Shown here piece after piece: positions 26,701 to 34,694 of a DNA stretch of 64,000 nt (positions within the stretch are counted from its first letter, which is position 1; each line of letters starts with the position of its first letter). A program made the translations under genes and the position numbers. The notes under the pieces were generated by a model. It was not told the origin of the DNA, searched no databases, and saw only the letters and a program-made list of their open reading frames with translations. This stretch comes from Acestrorhynchus altus. Lineage: Eukaryota; Chordata; Actinopteri; Characiformes; Acestrorhynchidae. The stretch lies in NCBI GenBank assembly GCA_034509495.1, contig CM067521.1:1788160-1852159 (forward strand), in the 5' to 3' direction.

Positions 26701-29600
26701 AGCCCAAGCACAGTGGTATCAGCACGGTGGTGTGAGGCACAACTCCCTGGTACTCTGTGGGACTCACTGGGACTCCATGGGATTCTGTGGAACTCTGAGA
26801 TTCTCAAGATATCTGTGGGATTCTGTGGGGCTCTATGGGATTCTGTGGATAACTGTGGATCTTTTGGGGCTCTGTGGGATTCTGTAGGTAACTTCAGATC
26901 TCTGTGGGTCTCTGGGTTTTATGGGTAGCTTGGTCTCGCTGGGGCATTGTGGGATTCTGAGACAGGGGGAATAGACTGTTCTCTGTCTCTTCGGAATCCT
27001 GTGGAACTCTCGGAACTCTGTGGGATTCTATCGGACTATGGAACTTTATTGGTCTCTGATGAACTGAGACTGTCGGTAGCAGGGAGCGTTGCGGCAACTT
27101 TGTCGGACTCCCTGTCTAGCTGGCACGTGAAAAAGATTGTACTTTATTTTCTTTCTTTCTTTCTTTCTTTTTTTCTTTTTTTTTCTTTTTTTGCATTATA
27201 CTGTGTGGATGGAACCGACCAGGGAATGCGAACAAATCAAAACCGGCAACGTGACTCGTTTCCATTTTCATTCAGAGCCTCTCTCCTCTGGGACAAAACA
27301 AAGTGAGAGAGATAAAAAAAAGGGGCACACTGTGTAGCACTAGCACTGGCCTTCTCTTCCAGGCATTTCAGAGGGCTGCTAGACCCTCCCTGTGGGTTTT
27401 GGGTTTCCACCTCCATCTGTCTCCACACTGTCCACTGATTGAGCACCACTCGAGCTGCACACTCCAGGCAGAGGTGGGATTTTTGTTGTTTGTTTTCCTT
27501 TGTCTTTCCCAGGGTTTGATCTTTTGGACTTCTGAGGCCTGGATGTGTTCTCCCCTCCATCCAAACCCAACACAGAAGCAAAAGCATGCACAAAGACCAT
27601 GGCTACTGTTTTATCTTATTTACTTGACTGCTTAAGAAGCGTTTTAAATATCCAGCTTCACACTGATTTACGGACACAAGACGTCTCCATAGAGCGGATA
27701 TGCCTCGAACGGTGTCTCAGCATCGACAGTTAACAACCTAGCCATGAAGTTGGTCACAAAGACATAGGTGTTCAAGTATTTAATGTAGCTGTAGACCACG
27801 ATTCTCTGTGATATAGTTAGCGGTCTTTAATGTGCCAATTATTAAAAAGCAGTATCTGAGTTAGTCGAAAAAAAAATGCTTTGTGTATGTCGTGCATATA
27901 GTATTTTGTAAAATAATTATAATAATAATATTAATTATACGAATATTATCTGCAGTTAATATTATTGTTATAGAACAAAATTTGTCTGAGGCGTCAGCTA
28001 ACAATCTCAGTATTATACTCTCGACGTAGAATGACCTAGACTCACTATAATACAACTCAGTCCAGTGCTTTGATTAGGTGGAAAAGCGAATGACCTGGAA
28101 TTTTCTCTGGTTGCCTTTGAGACTCATCGGAAGATTCGGGAATGCACACGCAGAACCTTCCGGTCCGGCAGAACTGTGTTTATTGGTTTATTGCAACAAT
28201 TAGAAGTCTGCTTACAGCTAGCCAATCAGGAGGAATTAAAATGAAATCAGATACAAGAAATTGAAAACAAAGGGAAGTTCGGGAAGGGTAGCCGATCTCC
28301 GAGCCAACGATTGAATATCGAATCCTCCTCGAGCCTTGACTGGTTGGTCCTGGCCAGTAGCTCTGCACGGTTTTATTTTTTTACCTATTTTTTTAGAGAC
28401 AAATAAAAACACTATGAAAATAAACTGTACATTTCGAGATGTTTGTGGTAGAGCTGATTTGATGGAAAAGGCTATTTTGGAAATAACAAGGGGTCAGTTT
28501 TTCTTTTGGGGGGTTTAGGGAGGCCAAGCATTTGACTGCTTTTTTCCCCCCACAATGAAGTTTTCCATTTACTTTTTGCTGTGGGTTTTGTTTTTGTTTA
28601 TTTTTGATCTGGTTTCTCAGCAGGCTGAGTGAGTGTTCATCCTTTTTGGGTTGCATGTGTCCTGTTCATTGCTTCTCCGCAAATAGCTCACGCCCAAGTA
28701 AACCTGCTACAAATCCCGAGTCCTTTTTATTATTATTATTATTTTATTTTCACGTTTTGTTTTTGTTTTTGTTTTTGTCGTCGTTGTTTTTTTTTCCTTT
28801 TTTGATGAATGCCTTTCACTCATTCACCAACACGGTTACCTAACTACCGTACGCTGGGAGGGACATGTAGAGGAGGTGGAGAACGGTAGACAAGAAAGAA
28901 CAGAGACTTTAACCGTGTTTTCCACACATATCTGGACATTTTCTACCTTTTCTTTACTGTGTGTAACAGAAGGGAGTGGTCAGGTGATGGTTCGATCGAG
29001 GCTGTTTTAGCTCAGATGCTGATGTTTTGAATAGCACTTCTCATTTTGTAAGTATTCCTACATGTACAGTAACGATGGGTTGACTTAATTGATCTATTGG
29101 AGACCAATATCGGCAGTGAAGAGATTTGCTTTGCGAGCGTTCGTTTCTTTTCTATGTGTTCCATTCGTTTTTGGGTTGGTTTCGTTTGTTTCTCTCTTTT
29201 TTCTTTTTTGTACTAATCGTATGTGCAATATGTATGTTTTGGTTTTTTGTAAACAAAACAGTTGCGTACTAGTGGCTGGATTTTCTTTTTCTTATCATCT
29301 TTGTCTTTGTCTATAATTCTTGCCGCCCCGCCCTGCTTGTCACAGTGCCCACCCCCACCCCCACCCCAAGTGTTCTCTTTTTTTGTTTGTTTGTTTGTTT
29401 GTTTTGTCCATCTCTCTCTCTCTGTTCTAGCGACTTGCAGTGAGGAATATCAAACTAAAAGTACTCTTGCATGTAACATTATATTGTAAGAATTATTCTC
29501 TAAATATTGTATATTCCCAGAAATATTATTATCAGTGTTACAGTTGACTGTTGTTGAAATTGAAGTGACGATAAACATTAAAACTATGTAGAATTCTCTT
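1995..29600 (+). CDS. IQSEC1: IQSEC1 (BRAG2), 3' part of gene: Arf-GEF with Sec7 and PH domains
   Basis: Eleven coding exons join in phase (1,735 nt, 577 residues after the first partial codon, then TGA at 26733-26735). The product is a guanine-nucleotide exchange factor for Arf6-type GTPases acting at plasma membrane, endosomes and synapses. Order seen: Sec7 domain (exons at 1995-7408, with the catalytic glutamate of the GEAQK motif at 3778-3780), a PH domain (11808-14270), a helical linker beginning ELEKQKG, a basic serine-rich stretch, and a His/Pro-rich tail ending STVV, a class I PDZ ligand. Sequence recalled for human IQSEC1 fits better than IQSEC2 or IQSEC3 (for example the SSLLGSLFG stretch), but a paralogue cannot be excluded without a tree. 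The N-terminal coiled coil and IQ motif are upstream of the window; nothing between 1 and 1994 encodes them. The 3' UTR probably runs to about 29.6 kb. Confidence 0.9.
3693..3815 (+). CDS. IQSEC1: IQSEC1 exon, Sec7 catalytic segment
   Basis: Starts CVVDEMDFSSMELDEALRKF and contains HIRVQGEAQKVERLIEAY. The Glu of GEAQK (codon 3778-3780) corresponds to the glutamic finger that displaces GDP-Mg in Sec7 exchange factors. Donor is gtaaaa; the split Ser codon joins the next exon. Confidence 0.95.
3835..4060. repeat. GACCAGCTTG-type internally repetitive element
   Basis: Repeats of gaccagcttg, accagctaatcc and gaccaggttgaccagc in both orientations. A second copy is at 49,965-50,250. Likely a small palindromic transposon remnant; the family is not known to me. 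Confidence 0.45.
4125..4760. mobile_element. Foldback MITE split by a SINE
   Basis: Left part at 4125-4281 (ctctcactgtcc to tggtggactattctcagca) and right part from about 4574 (gcagcactgctgtgtctc to gaaacaaggaggtgg and gttatggttgatcag) belong to the foldback family. The SINE lies between, with cagcact possibly duplicated on either side. Confidence 0.7.
4282..4573 (+). mobile_element. tRNA-derived SINE, copy 1
   Basis: The head has B-box-like gtgtttgaatcccgggtcat after an A-box-like ctaatgcgctaccac. The body carries catgctgcttgccatc, gcagccagagtctgagagag, agatggtactctttcccc and aagcacgttggctgcccagc. Four further copies share these phrases. Confidence 0.75.
5040..5900 (-). mobile_element. Decayed Tc1/mariner (IS630-type) transposon, - strand
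   Basis: A minus frame at 5301-5519 reads FQQDIAPHTARVSQ, the DDE-transposase motif usually FQQDNAxxHTA. Frames are broken, so this is a pseudogene. A fragment of the same family lies at 42,110-42,450. Confidence 0.6.
6070..6145. mobile_element. Fragment of a Tc1-related MITE (TATGGACAAAAGTATTGGGACACC)
   Basis: The terminal motif tggacaaaagtattgggac is a widespread fish mariner/Tc1 inverted-repeat sequence; a longer copy is at 45,065-45,480. Confidence 0.6.
6297..6463 (+). CDS. IQSEC1: IQSEC1 exon, Sec7 domain
   Basis: Acceptor ctccag. Reads QRYCICNPGVVRQFRNPDTI, then the hydrophobic helix ILAFAIILLNTDMYSPNVKP and MKLEDFVKNLRG. The LLNTDMYSPNVK segment is the second highly conserved Sec7 motif. 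Donor gtatgt. Confidence 0.95.
6630..6745. repeat. Second patch of GTGGGC-rich degenerate repeat
   Basis: Contains gtggggctcacatggatgg, ggtgggcatagaccccgag and gggcttcccaaaag, the same style as positions 1-350. Confidence 0.45.
6830..7115. repeat. Dispersed repeat R1, copy 1
   Basis: Shares the signature aataaaagcac..., gtcccacagaattggcc and aacaatatctgg with copies near 21,830-22,030, 63,130-63,240 and 63,760-63,960. Family not recognised. Confidence 0.55.
7269..7408 (+). CDS. IQSEC1: IQSEC1 exon, end of Sec7 and linker to PH
   Basis: Reads GVDDGEDIPREMLIGIYERI through KLIVGKKP. Acceptor tttgcag, donor gtgagt. Ends on a complete codon, so the next exon is in phase 0. Confidence 0.95.
7575..7790. 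mobile_element. Foldback MITE, half copy
   Basis: Contains ctatcagctcctctgatcac, tccagactgtagttcatctg and accaccacagagcagctg, one arm only. Confidence 0.7.
8425..8815. mobile_element. Foldback MITE, truncated copy
   Basis: Contains cctacaaggtggagacactc, tccagcagcactgctgtgtc, then the right arm ending ggagctgatagagaggacag. Confidence 0.75.
9430..9955. mobile_element. Foldback MITE, copy with both arms
   Basis: Has accacagagcagatataatg at one end and the reverse complement catcatatctgctctgtggt at the other. The two arms form a palindrome of roughly 520 bp with a small central loop. Confidence 0.8.
10069..10098 (+). CDS. IQSEC1: IQSEC1 30-nt microexon
   Basis: Between a pyrimidine-rich tttttcag acceptor and a gtatgt donor lie exactly ten codons, IGSLHHGLGC. 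The human protein as I recall it has nearly the same ten residues (IGSLHPGLGC) at this point between VGKKP and VLSLPHR, so this is a genuine small exon too short for ordinary gene calling. The preceding and following exons are both phase 0, so skipping it would also keep the frame. Confidence 0.88.
10215..10525 (+). mobile_element. tRNA-derived SINE, copy 2
   Basis: Contains tcgcaagttcaaaac, cagcagccggagtccgaggg, gtgggtagatggcgctctct and ggcacaggcgtctgt, the SINE body seen in copy 1. Confidence 0.75.
10580..11140. repeat. Dispersed non-coding repeat with AAAAACTGTTTTTAAGTCTG motif
   Basis: The segment gggtaaaaactgtttttaag, tccgggacgggatcgggc and gctgccctgacctcctccgc resembles a common fish dispersed repeat (kept from memory, unnamed). 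No transposase frame. Confidence 0.4.
11455..11640 (+). mobile_element. tRNA-derived SINE, copy 3 (5' part)
   Basis: Contains catcacgctgcttgccatca, gcagccagagtctgagagag and gtgggtagatggcgctctct. It leads into a (GT)n tract. Confidence 0.7.
11648..11702. repeat. (GT)n microsatellite
   Basis: About 27 uninterrupted GT dinucleotides just downstream of the SINE; likely polymorphic. Confidence 0.95.
11808..11933 (+). CDS. IQSEC1: IQSEC1 exon, first strands of PH domain
   Basis: Reads VLSLPHRRLVCYCRLFEVPD, then KLGLHQREIFLFNDLLV. This is the start of the lipid-binding PH domain that makes the exchange factor respond to phosphoinositides. Acceptor ctcgcag, donor gtaaga, phase 0 at both ends. Confidence 0.95.
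12150..12615 (+). mobile_element. Tc1/mariner transposase fragment (decayed)
   Basis: Translating from 12251 gives GRSKALSEAFRKKV, matching the start of Tc1-type transposases, then a broken helix-turn-helix with several stops. A pseudogene remnant. Confidence 0.65.
12716..12815 (+). CDS. IQSEC1: IQSEC1 exon, PH domain
   Basis: Reads VTKIFQKKKNSVTYSFRQSF then SLYGMQVLLFENQ. The lysine cluster KIFQKKK lies in the basic loop region of the PH domain. Acceptor attcag, donor gtaaga with a split Tyr codon. Confidence 0.95.
13150..13970 (-). mobile_element. Mariner-like element, copy 1 (decayed)
   Basis: Begins with acattgacatgccaaaagtc and carries minus-strand frames (TVQADGSSITVWGAFS) of a DDE transposase. 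Same family as the element at 15,470-16,376. Confidence 0.65.
14109..14270 (+). CDS. IQSEC1: IQSEC1 exon, end of PH domain and C-terminal helix
   Basis: Reads YPNGVRLTSAIPGADIKVLI, then NAPNPQDRKKFTDDLRESI and EVQEMEKYRIE, the C-terminal amphipathic helix of the PH domain. Acceptor ttccag, donor gtaagg. Confidence 0.95.
14590..15035. mobile_element. Foldback MITE copy
   Basis: Runs ctatcagctcctctgaccac, aggaccccacaggaccacca, gtggtgggtcattctcagca, tccaccttgtagatgtgaag, gttggtcatcctctagtcc. The opposing arm is missing. Confidence 0.8.
15201..15377 (+). CDS. IQSEC1: IQSEC1 exon, post-PH linker
   Basis: Reads ELEKQKGVVRPSISQSSGLK, a serine-rich low-complexity stretch and then GLKRSALSSSLRDLSDA. 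Acceptor gtgcag, donor gtgagg; the final G joins the next exon as Gly. Confidence 0.93.
15470..16376 (-). mobile_element. Mariner-like element, copy 2, TIR- and TA-bounded
   Basis: The left end cgctgacatgccaaaag... and the reverse complement of the right end ctcagtgacaaaccaaacg... match over about 50 bp (shared cagtgtgtaaactgat), and each end abuts TA. A minus-strand frame reads MTWSDESRYHLFWVDGRVYA and STLVWGVFS, DDE-transposase motifs. Multiple frameshifts make it inactive. Confidence 0.8.
16400..18040. other. Intron stretch with no recognised feature
   Basis: Only short unsupported frames. I see no exon, RNA or known repeat; it is probably old transposon debris. Confidence 0.4.
18054..18536. 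repeat. 51-bp minisatellite in IQSEC1 intron
   Basis: About 9.5 copies of a 51-52 bp unit beginning gtcagactgagtctctgacc and ending ctactagattactctcagag. Because 51 is divisible by three, the minus strand shows a 17-residue repeat in one frame; this is not a gene. Confidence 0.95.
18540..19780. other. Intron stretch with no recognised feature
   Basis: Unique-looking sequence with no exon signals and only shadow frames. Confidence 0.4.
19780..20340. repeat. Dispersed repeat R2, copy 1, with internal palindromes
   Basis: Two small inverted repeats: gctccaccttaaatgc with gcatttaaggtggagc (19,904-19,961), and ttccaccttaaatgctg with tatttaaggtggaa (20,290-20,322). A related copy is at 56,280-56,620. 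No protein. Confidence 0.6.
20340..21262 (-). mobile_element. Tc1-like element, - orientation, decayed
   Basis: Contains ctggggagggtaataatggc, which is the reverse complement of a phrase in the + oriented copy at 46,200-47,190. Its right end has aaattctaaagggtttataaac and a terminal-repeat-like caagcacctgta. Frames are broken. Confidence 0.65.
21394..21735. repeat. 52-bp minisatellite with a GC box per unit
   Basis: About 6.5 copies of tgatcagagagagggggcgg followed by ggctgacgctcatcctgcat and acagactctgac. Each unit contains ggggcggggc, a perfect Sp1-type GC box; units alternate tgacgctcatc and tgatgatcaac variants. Confidence 0.95.
21830..22040. repeat. Dispersed repeat R1, copy 2
   Basis: Contains aataatgacagctggcattt, aataaaagtacgtcaaacta and catcccgcaaaattggcc, matching copy 1. 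Confidence 0.55.
22582..22631 (+). CDS. IQSEC1: IQSEC1 short exon, basic serine-rich segment
   Basis: Fifty bases reading GKRGRRSSAGSLDSNMD when joined to the preceding split codon. Acceptor ctcag, donor gtaagt. RGRRSSAGS resembles a basophilic kinase site (inference). It follows a 7.2-kb intron full of repeats. Confidence 0.9.
22632..25330. other. IQSEC1 last intron, largely unannotated
   Basis: AT-rich with many ATTATGA/TCATAAT phrases at 23,000-23,370 that form a loose inverted-repeat patch, and a TTTA microsatellite at 23,798-23,822. No exon-like signal. Confidence 0.5.
25335..26088 (-). mobile_element. Tc1-like transposon, decayed, - strand, with TIRs
   Basis: The left end gtgatgctcgaacgtttgtg and the inverted right end gtggtgctcgtttctgaacc match, with a shared aaccctttataattttctat-type segment. 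Minus frame 25,663-25,911 reads WMDEPKIDLIGLNEK, a DDE-transposase motif. Broken. Confidence 0.75.
26238..26735 (+). CDS. IQSEC1: IQSEC1 terminal coding exon, His-rich tail with PDZ ligand
   Basis: Acceptor ctgcag. Reads GSIISSPHMRRRAASSRDCP, then SSSLLGSLFGTKRGK, then a long Pro/His-rich low-complexity region with a YHHHHHYHPP run, and ends KHSGISTVV followed by TGA at 26733-26735. The STVV terminus fits a class I PDZ ligand, which in IQSEC proteins binds PSD-95-type scaffolds. This exon defines the long isoform. Confidence 0.93.
   Translation, partial: GSIISSPHMRRRAASSRDCPSRQQSIPSSSSSLLGSLFGTKRGKSPLPPQTPHPSHPTLISHTPHPSNLHHTARDNITETQAQIHPHHAQFCHMQQNPPPYHHHHHYHPPAHVQHQYHPPSGHSHGSHSHGPHSQHAQHHHAQAPTPAPPAGSAKPKHSGISTVV
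26736..27060 (+). repeat. Degenerate GGGATTCTGTGG repeat in IQSEC1 3' UTR
   Basis: Immediately after the stop codon a motif of the type tgggattctgtggaactc recurs about 15 times at irregular spacing of roughly 15-30 bases, with drift. Its strong base bias keeps another frame open (26218-26928), but that frame does not resemble a protein. Confidence 0.75.
27061..29600 (+). other. Probable IQSEC1 3' UTR
   Basis: No conserved coding potential is visible. The stretch is T-rich with runs of thymidines (27149-27192, 28730-28800, 29190-29210, 29377-29405), a style common to long neuronal 3' UTRs. Extent is inferred from the polyadenylation-like signal near 29,577; no transcript evidence is available here. 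Confidence 0.5.
29577..29582 (+). promoter_or_regulatory. Candidate polyadenylation signal (ATTAAA) of IQSEC1
   Basis: ATTAAA preceded by a run of A/T and followed within 40 bases by a GT-rich stretch (ctgttgatctggtctgg). This fits a weak vertebrate poly(A) signal; an upstream AATAAA-type hexamer in the UTR at about 28,402 could also be used. Confidence 0.4.
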
Positions 29601-32200
29601 CATGCGACTCTGTTGATCTGGTCTGGAAGTCCATCTGTCACATTTCTTGCGTATCAGGAAAGATTCAGCTAGGCTACGTGACTAGAGAAGCACCTATAGA
29701 GCATTCAACACACTGTATGGACCACTTGTTGTGGGAGGGGCTTAACTGGTGGCAGAATGCTACAGTTTGCAAACTGGTGTCCAGTGAAGGACAATGAGTA
29801 CATGATTCATCTGGACGCCTTTTCCACTTATTTAACAGCCTGTGCTGCACTAATAAAGTAACTGCAATGGGGGGAGGCTTCCTGACCCATATTCGCTTTC
29901 GGGTCAGTGGATTAAAGACCAAACTGGCCAAAGTAACAGGCCGGACATGTTCTTATACCTTGTTGGAAACCAGCAAAAGTGAGGACAGAACTTACTGTCA
30001 AGGCGTTGGTACCGTTGATATTTGAATTGATACGGCGCTCTTTTCTGTACTTTACTCTCTAAAGTCCAGAAGCTCCACTTCAACATTGAGTTATTTATTT
30101 AAACACTTAACCCTAATAGAAAATAAATATTTAGAACATTTATTTGTAAATCTATGAAAATGACCAAAAATCCTTAATGTGCTGAGATGGATTAAAATGA
30201 AACATTATGTTCTAAACGTTTCTCTCATATAAAGGAATCCAGGCCCGTATGTTTGAGTTCTGTTTGGGTTTAAACTCCAGACTGATTCACTGCAGATGGT
30301 CAGGCTGGATGAATCTCCACGGTCATATAAAGACAGCAGTGGGTTTCTGAGATGATGGTGGTGCTGGTTAGTTCTGCTGGGTTCTGATCCACACTGGACT
30401 GGTCTGAGTGATGTTCTCTCAGTGCATTTTACAGCAGCTTTGGTCGAGTTTGGGTCCGAAACGATCAAAACTGACTGACTGATACAGATTTTCTATCGGA
30501 ATGAGCAGTGGAATCTGACTAGGTGCCCATGAACCCTCAGAACCTTTTTGCAATGTTCATCAGACGATGCACCCACGCGTTCCCACGCGTCCCCACGCGT
30601 CCCCAGGCGTGATCTGATATAAGCTGATACTGTAAAGTATCAATAAAAACAGCAGAAATGACCAGAACCACTAACAAACCCCAAAACCAGAATATATGTA
30701 CACATTTATAAACAACAGAAAAAGTATTTTATAAATATATTTATTTTCCAAATGAGTTCAGAGTTTAAATAAGTTCATGTTGAATTTCATAATGACTTGG
30801 TTTAGAGTAAAGTAACAGAAATAGTGTGGTTTTTAATTCAGCAGCTCAGCCATATTTTAACGGATTGGCTATCGGCTAGTTTAATCTCAGTCCAGTTCAG
30901 GGACAGGTCTTCAGAGCGCCATCTAGTGGCCTCAACACACCATTAACAGACATTTCCAATAACATGAAGGTAAATGAGTTTAGACTGTCAGTGTGGAGCT
31001 GTTTTACAGTGGAACTCGGAAACGTAACATCTGATGCTGAAAAGCTTTCCATGTATTCAAACCAGCTCTGAAGAACCGAGTTCAGAACCAGGAGGACAGT
31101 ATTGAACAGCCAATCACGATGCATTCAGTCTCTATAAACTAATTATAACACAGCAGTAGAAACAAACACCAACAGAGATCAGTCCAGAGTGTGAACTCTA
31201 ACACACCGATTAGACTGCAGGGTTTAAGGGCACTGGGAGCTGAATGTTCAGGGAGTCCGACTGGATTATAAAACATTAAACACACTTTTAAACTCATTTT
31301 AAGAAAAGTCTCTTCTAAACTAAACGAGTCCAGAATGTCTGATTTATATGAACTGTTAAAATAAGCTGATCAGTATTAGTATCAGTATTAATCGCAGCTC
31401 GTCTAAAATGTGGGGCTGGATTATTAATCATTTTTAATTAAGATCGGATCTGATCGGGTATCTGCTGACGCATCCCTTCAACAGGATGTTCCTCTGAACT
31501 TTAAATCAACTTGAAATTGAGTTTGTTGTTGGACAAACAGGAAAAAGAGAAAACGTACATTGATTACACGTCTGTGCAATGTTTTCTGTGTGTTTTTTAC
31601 TTTTTATGGAAGTAATTTTTCTGATATTCTGATTTTTCGTGATGTTACGAGGTTGGTTCGGTCAAATACCCATAAATCTGCATGCAGTCGTTTCCTGTCA
31701 GCTCCCCAAATGGATTTTTTCTCCTTTCTCTGTTAAAAAACTACTTTTCCTTTTAAATGTAATTGTTTCAGATGAAATTTGTGTAGCTATACGATATCCA
31801 TTTGAGCAGTGATCTTAAACTAACAGCCCAATGAATGAATGATTTTTTTGTTTTTGTTTTGTTTTTTTTTAACAAATAAATGAAGTAAAATGGAAACGTT
31901 AAGGCTGTAGAACAAACATTATTCCATCCTGTTTTAACGTGTACTGGCCTAGCTATGAAAAAACATTTCCCTGTGTATCTATAAATAAATAAATAAATAA
32001 ATCTGTGAAAGTGGCTACCTGTGAGTCTACAGAAACACTTCAGACCCAAAAAAAACCCAAAAACGTCTTCTGTTTTGTTTCTTATTGGAAATCGATTATT
32101 TTCATTAAAAATCTCCAAAATATGGAGAAAATGCAGTTGGTTGAATTGTTCCTAGACTGCATGAAGTTCATACAAACAGAGTGAAATTAGGCACAATACT
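29600..32200. other. Intergenic stretch between IQSEC1 and ACAD9
   Basis: No coding evidence. Holds a 10-bp tandem at 30,571-30,610 and an (AAAT)n run at 31,981-32,001. Confidence 0.5.
30571..30610. repeat. 10-bp tandem ACCCACGCGT x4
   Basis: Four units acccacgcgt, tcccacgcgt, ccccacgcgt, ccccaggcgt; CpG-rich. The flank gacgatgcaccc is shared with 50,858-50,872. Confidence 0.85.
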
Positions 32201-32204
32201 GCTA

Positions 32205-32700
32205 TTCTTTCCAGCCGGTGGGGTGGCTGTGGCTATGACGCGCCCCAGAGGCTGCAACACCATTAGGCAAGAGGCTCCACTAAGCAATGACACCACAGAG
32301 ACCTCTAAACAAGCCAGGGATCCCCTGATGATCACCATCACCATCATCCGTTAACTGATGGAAAGAACATGGTACCACAACAAACCTGCCAAAACAAACT
32401 CTCGGACCAGGCAAGGAGGGCTTTAATCAGAGAGGCAGCACAGAGACCAAAGGTAACCCTGAAGGAGCTGCAGAGTTCCATAGCAGAGACAGTAATATCT
32501 GTCCTTACGATAAACTGGACACTCCATAGAGCTGGACTGAAAAGAGCCTTTACTTACAGACAGAAATAGGAAGGTTCTTTTTGAGTTTGCCCAAAGCTAT
32601 GACTCTCCAACTGCAGCAGGGACTGGGAAACTGGACAACTGGAAACTGGACAAGGCGAAGATGGATGGTGGTCAATACAGGTACATTCTTGAGCACAACC
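32205..32700 (+). mobile_element. Tc1-like transposase fragment
   Basis: Frame 32,369-32,569 reads EAAQRPKVTLKELQSSIAET and TLHRAGLKRAFTYRQK, matching the N-terminal DNA-binding half of Tc1-type transposases (usual form LQxSLAExGVSV). Truncated. Confidence 0.7.
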
Positions 32701-32789
32701 TGTTTCTGTCTGTCAGGGATTTGAACCTGGGTCAACTTATCCAGAGCAATTTGCAGTTCTAATTTCAGCAAAAGGAGGTTCTACAAAGA

Positions 32790-33260
32790 GCCTACCAAAA
32801 CAAACACCACCCAAAACACCCTGTCCCAAACACACCACCCAAAACACCCTGACCCAAACAGACCACCCAAAACACAATGGCCCAAAACACACTGGCCCAA
32901 ACACACCACCCAAAAAACAATGGCCCAAAACACACAACCCAAAACACACCACCCAAAAAACAATGGCCCAAAACACACCACCCAAAACACAATGGCCCAA
33001 AACACACAACCCAAAACACACTGGCCCAAAACACACCACCCAAAACACAATGGCCCAAAACACACCACCCAAAACACAATGGCCCAAAACACACAACCCG
33101 AAACATCCTGACCCAAACACGCCACCCGAAACACAATGGCCCAAAACACAATGGCCCAAAACACACAACCCAAAACACAATGGCCCGAACACACACCCAA
33201 AGCACCACCCAAAGCACAATTGTTTAAATGCACCACCCAAAACACAATGGCTCATACACA
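32790..33260. repeat. CCCAAAACACA minisatellite
   Basis: Short cores cccaaaacacac and cacaatggcccaaaac repeat with periods near 11, 33 and 43 bases. One strand is nearly free of G and T apart from the ATGG cores; the other is T/G-rich with recurrent TTTTGGG. Long ORFs here (for example VLGHCVLGGVFWAIVFW) are artefacts. Confidence 0.95.
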
Positions 33261-33304
33261 GCAACCAAAACACTGCTTTAAATGCACTGTAATTCCATCA
33301 GTGG

Positions 33305-33430
33305 CCCATAGTGCTACTCTAGAGGTTCTTTGATAAAGGAAATGGTGCTATATAGAACCATGAACACTCAAAGAACCTTTTGCATGAGTAAAGAGTCATT
33401 TGCATCTTAAAAAGTTTCTTCACATTGATA
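33305..33430. repeat. Dispersed repeat with GGTTCTTTG...CAAAGAACC palindrome
   Basis: Contains gaggttctttgataaagg, gctatatagaaccatgaac and tcaaagaaccttttgcatg, a common fish interspersed motif as I recall. Confidence 0.5.
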
Positions 33431-33439
33431 TTTTGAAAC

Positions 33440-34690
33440 AAGTTTGACACTGGAACAAAAACATTTGTTTTAAAGTTAACATTTTTAATTATAACATTAC
33501 ACCAATTTACCATGTCATGTCTATTAGGACTGCAGCAAACTATTTTGATAGTTGAATATATTTTATGTAACAAATGATTCTAAAATAATTATTCATAAAA
33601 AAAACCCAAAATATTCTATAAAATAATTAAAAAATATTGGGATTATGCTAAATTGCACAATGACAGTATAAATGTAGATGTTAGCGTCTAAATGACTAAA
33701 AGTTGTTTTATCAAAAATTGATCAACTTTAAATAATAAAGTTATTTTTATATATGTTACCCAACACTATTAGGACTCTCCCGACACTAGGAGGGTGAAGA
33801 CAATCACGTGTGTCCTCTGATGTATATGAATTCAGTTACCACCTCTTTTTGAACTGCTTCCATTGCACCATTGCTAGGCGGCCAATGCACTCAGAGGAAA
33901 GCACCAGGCCCCCAGCACGATTAGGATTAGTATATGATCTCTACCTTTACACAACTGGGACGTGGTCATATTTCAACCAGTGACTCCATATTTCTAAACT
34001 CTCAGGGTCAACCTACTGAAAGATTTCTCCTTTTTCACTCGTGTCCAAATGAGATGTCCACCTCACACTAATATAACTCTGCCCAGTCTGTATGTTTTCA
34101 TATCAGAAACTTATCGTGCGAGAAACCTGGACTGCTACGAATTGGAACCGTATCATGTTTAGCAACAAATCCAGGTCCTCTGGATCCAACATCGGTTGGG
34201 TCCACGTTTGGAGGCCTCATGGTGAGCACTCACCTCGGTCCAGCCTTTGCTGAGGACCAACGCACTGCACCAACTGCTAATGCGACCATCGCATACAACC
34301 ATCGGTCAGCCCTAGTAGTGATATATTTATTAATGGGTCTCCTGTAGTTGATTGAGAAGCCTTTCCTGAGTTAAACTGAGTGCGTTGAAGTGAAACAGGA
34401 CTAGTTTTGTTGCATGGAAACATTGATTTGGCATGAAGGACATGACTTGCATTGCTGTATTTATTGTGTTTATTAGCCGAACCCTTCAGGACAAGGTTAT
34501 AATGTGTTTCAGTCTGGACTGCTGTTCAATGAGGCCCAATAGAGGACTTGTGTTTCAGGAATGACTGACCTTTAACTATAAATAGAACAACACTGCAGCT
34601 CCGTCCTTTGTCAGCATAAGTTCCCTCATCATTTTCTCAACACTTATCCTTGTGTAAAGTACTGGAGATATATTTGTGCTCTTTGCCAAA
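33440..34690. other. Intergenic stretch without gene
   Basis: AT-rich; no exon, RNA or named repeat seen. Confidence 0.45.
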
Positions 34691-34694
34691 CTAC

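Noticed and set aside
26218..26928. 236-codon frame overlapping the IQSEC1 last exon
   Set aside because: It is the +1 shadow of the His/Pro-rich coding exon and runs on into the UTR repeat; its protein resembles nothing and it lacks splice support.
32737..33273. Minus-strand ORFs up to 178 codons rich in Cys, Phe, Trp and Gly
   Set aside because: Low-complexity translation of the CCCAAAACACA array; not a membrane protein.
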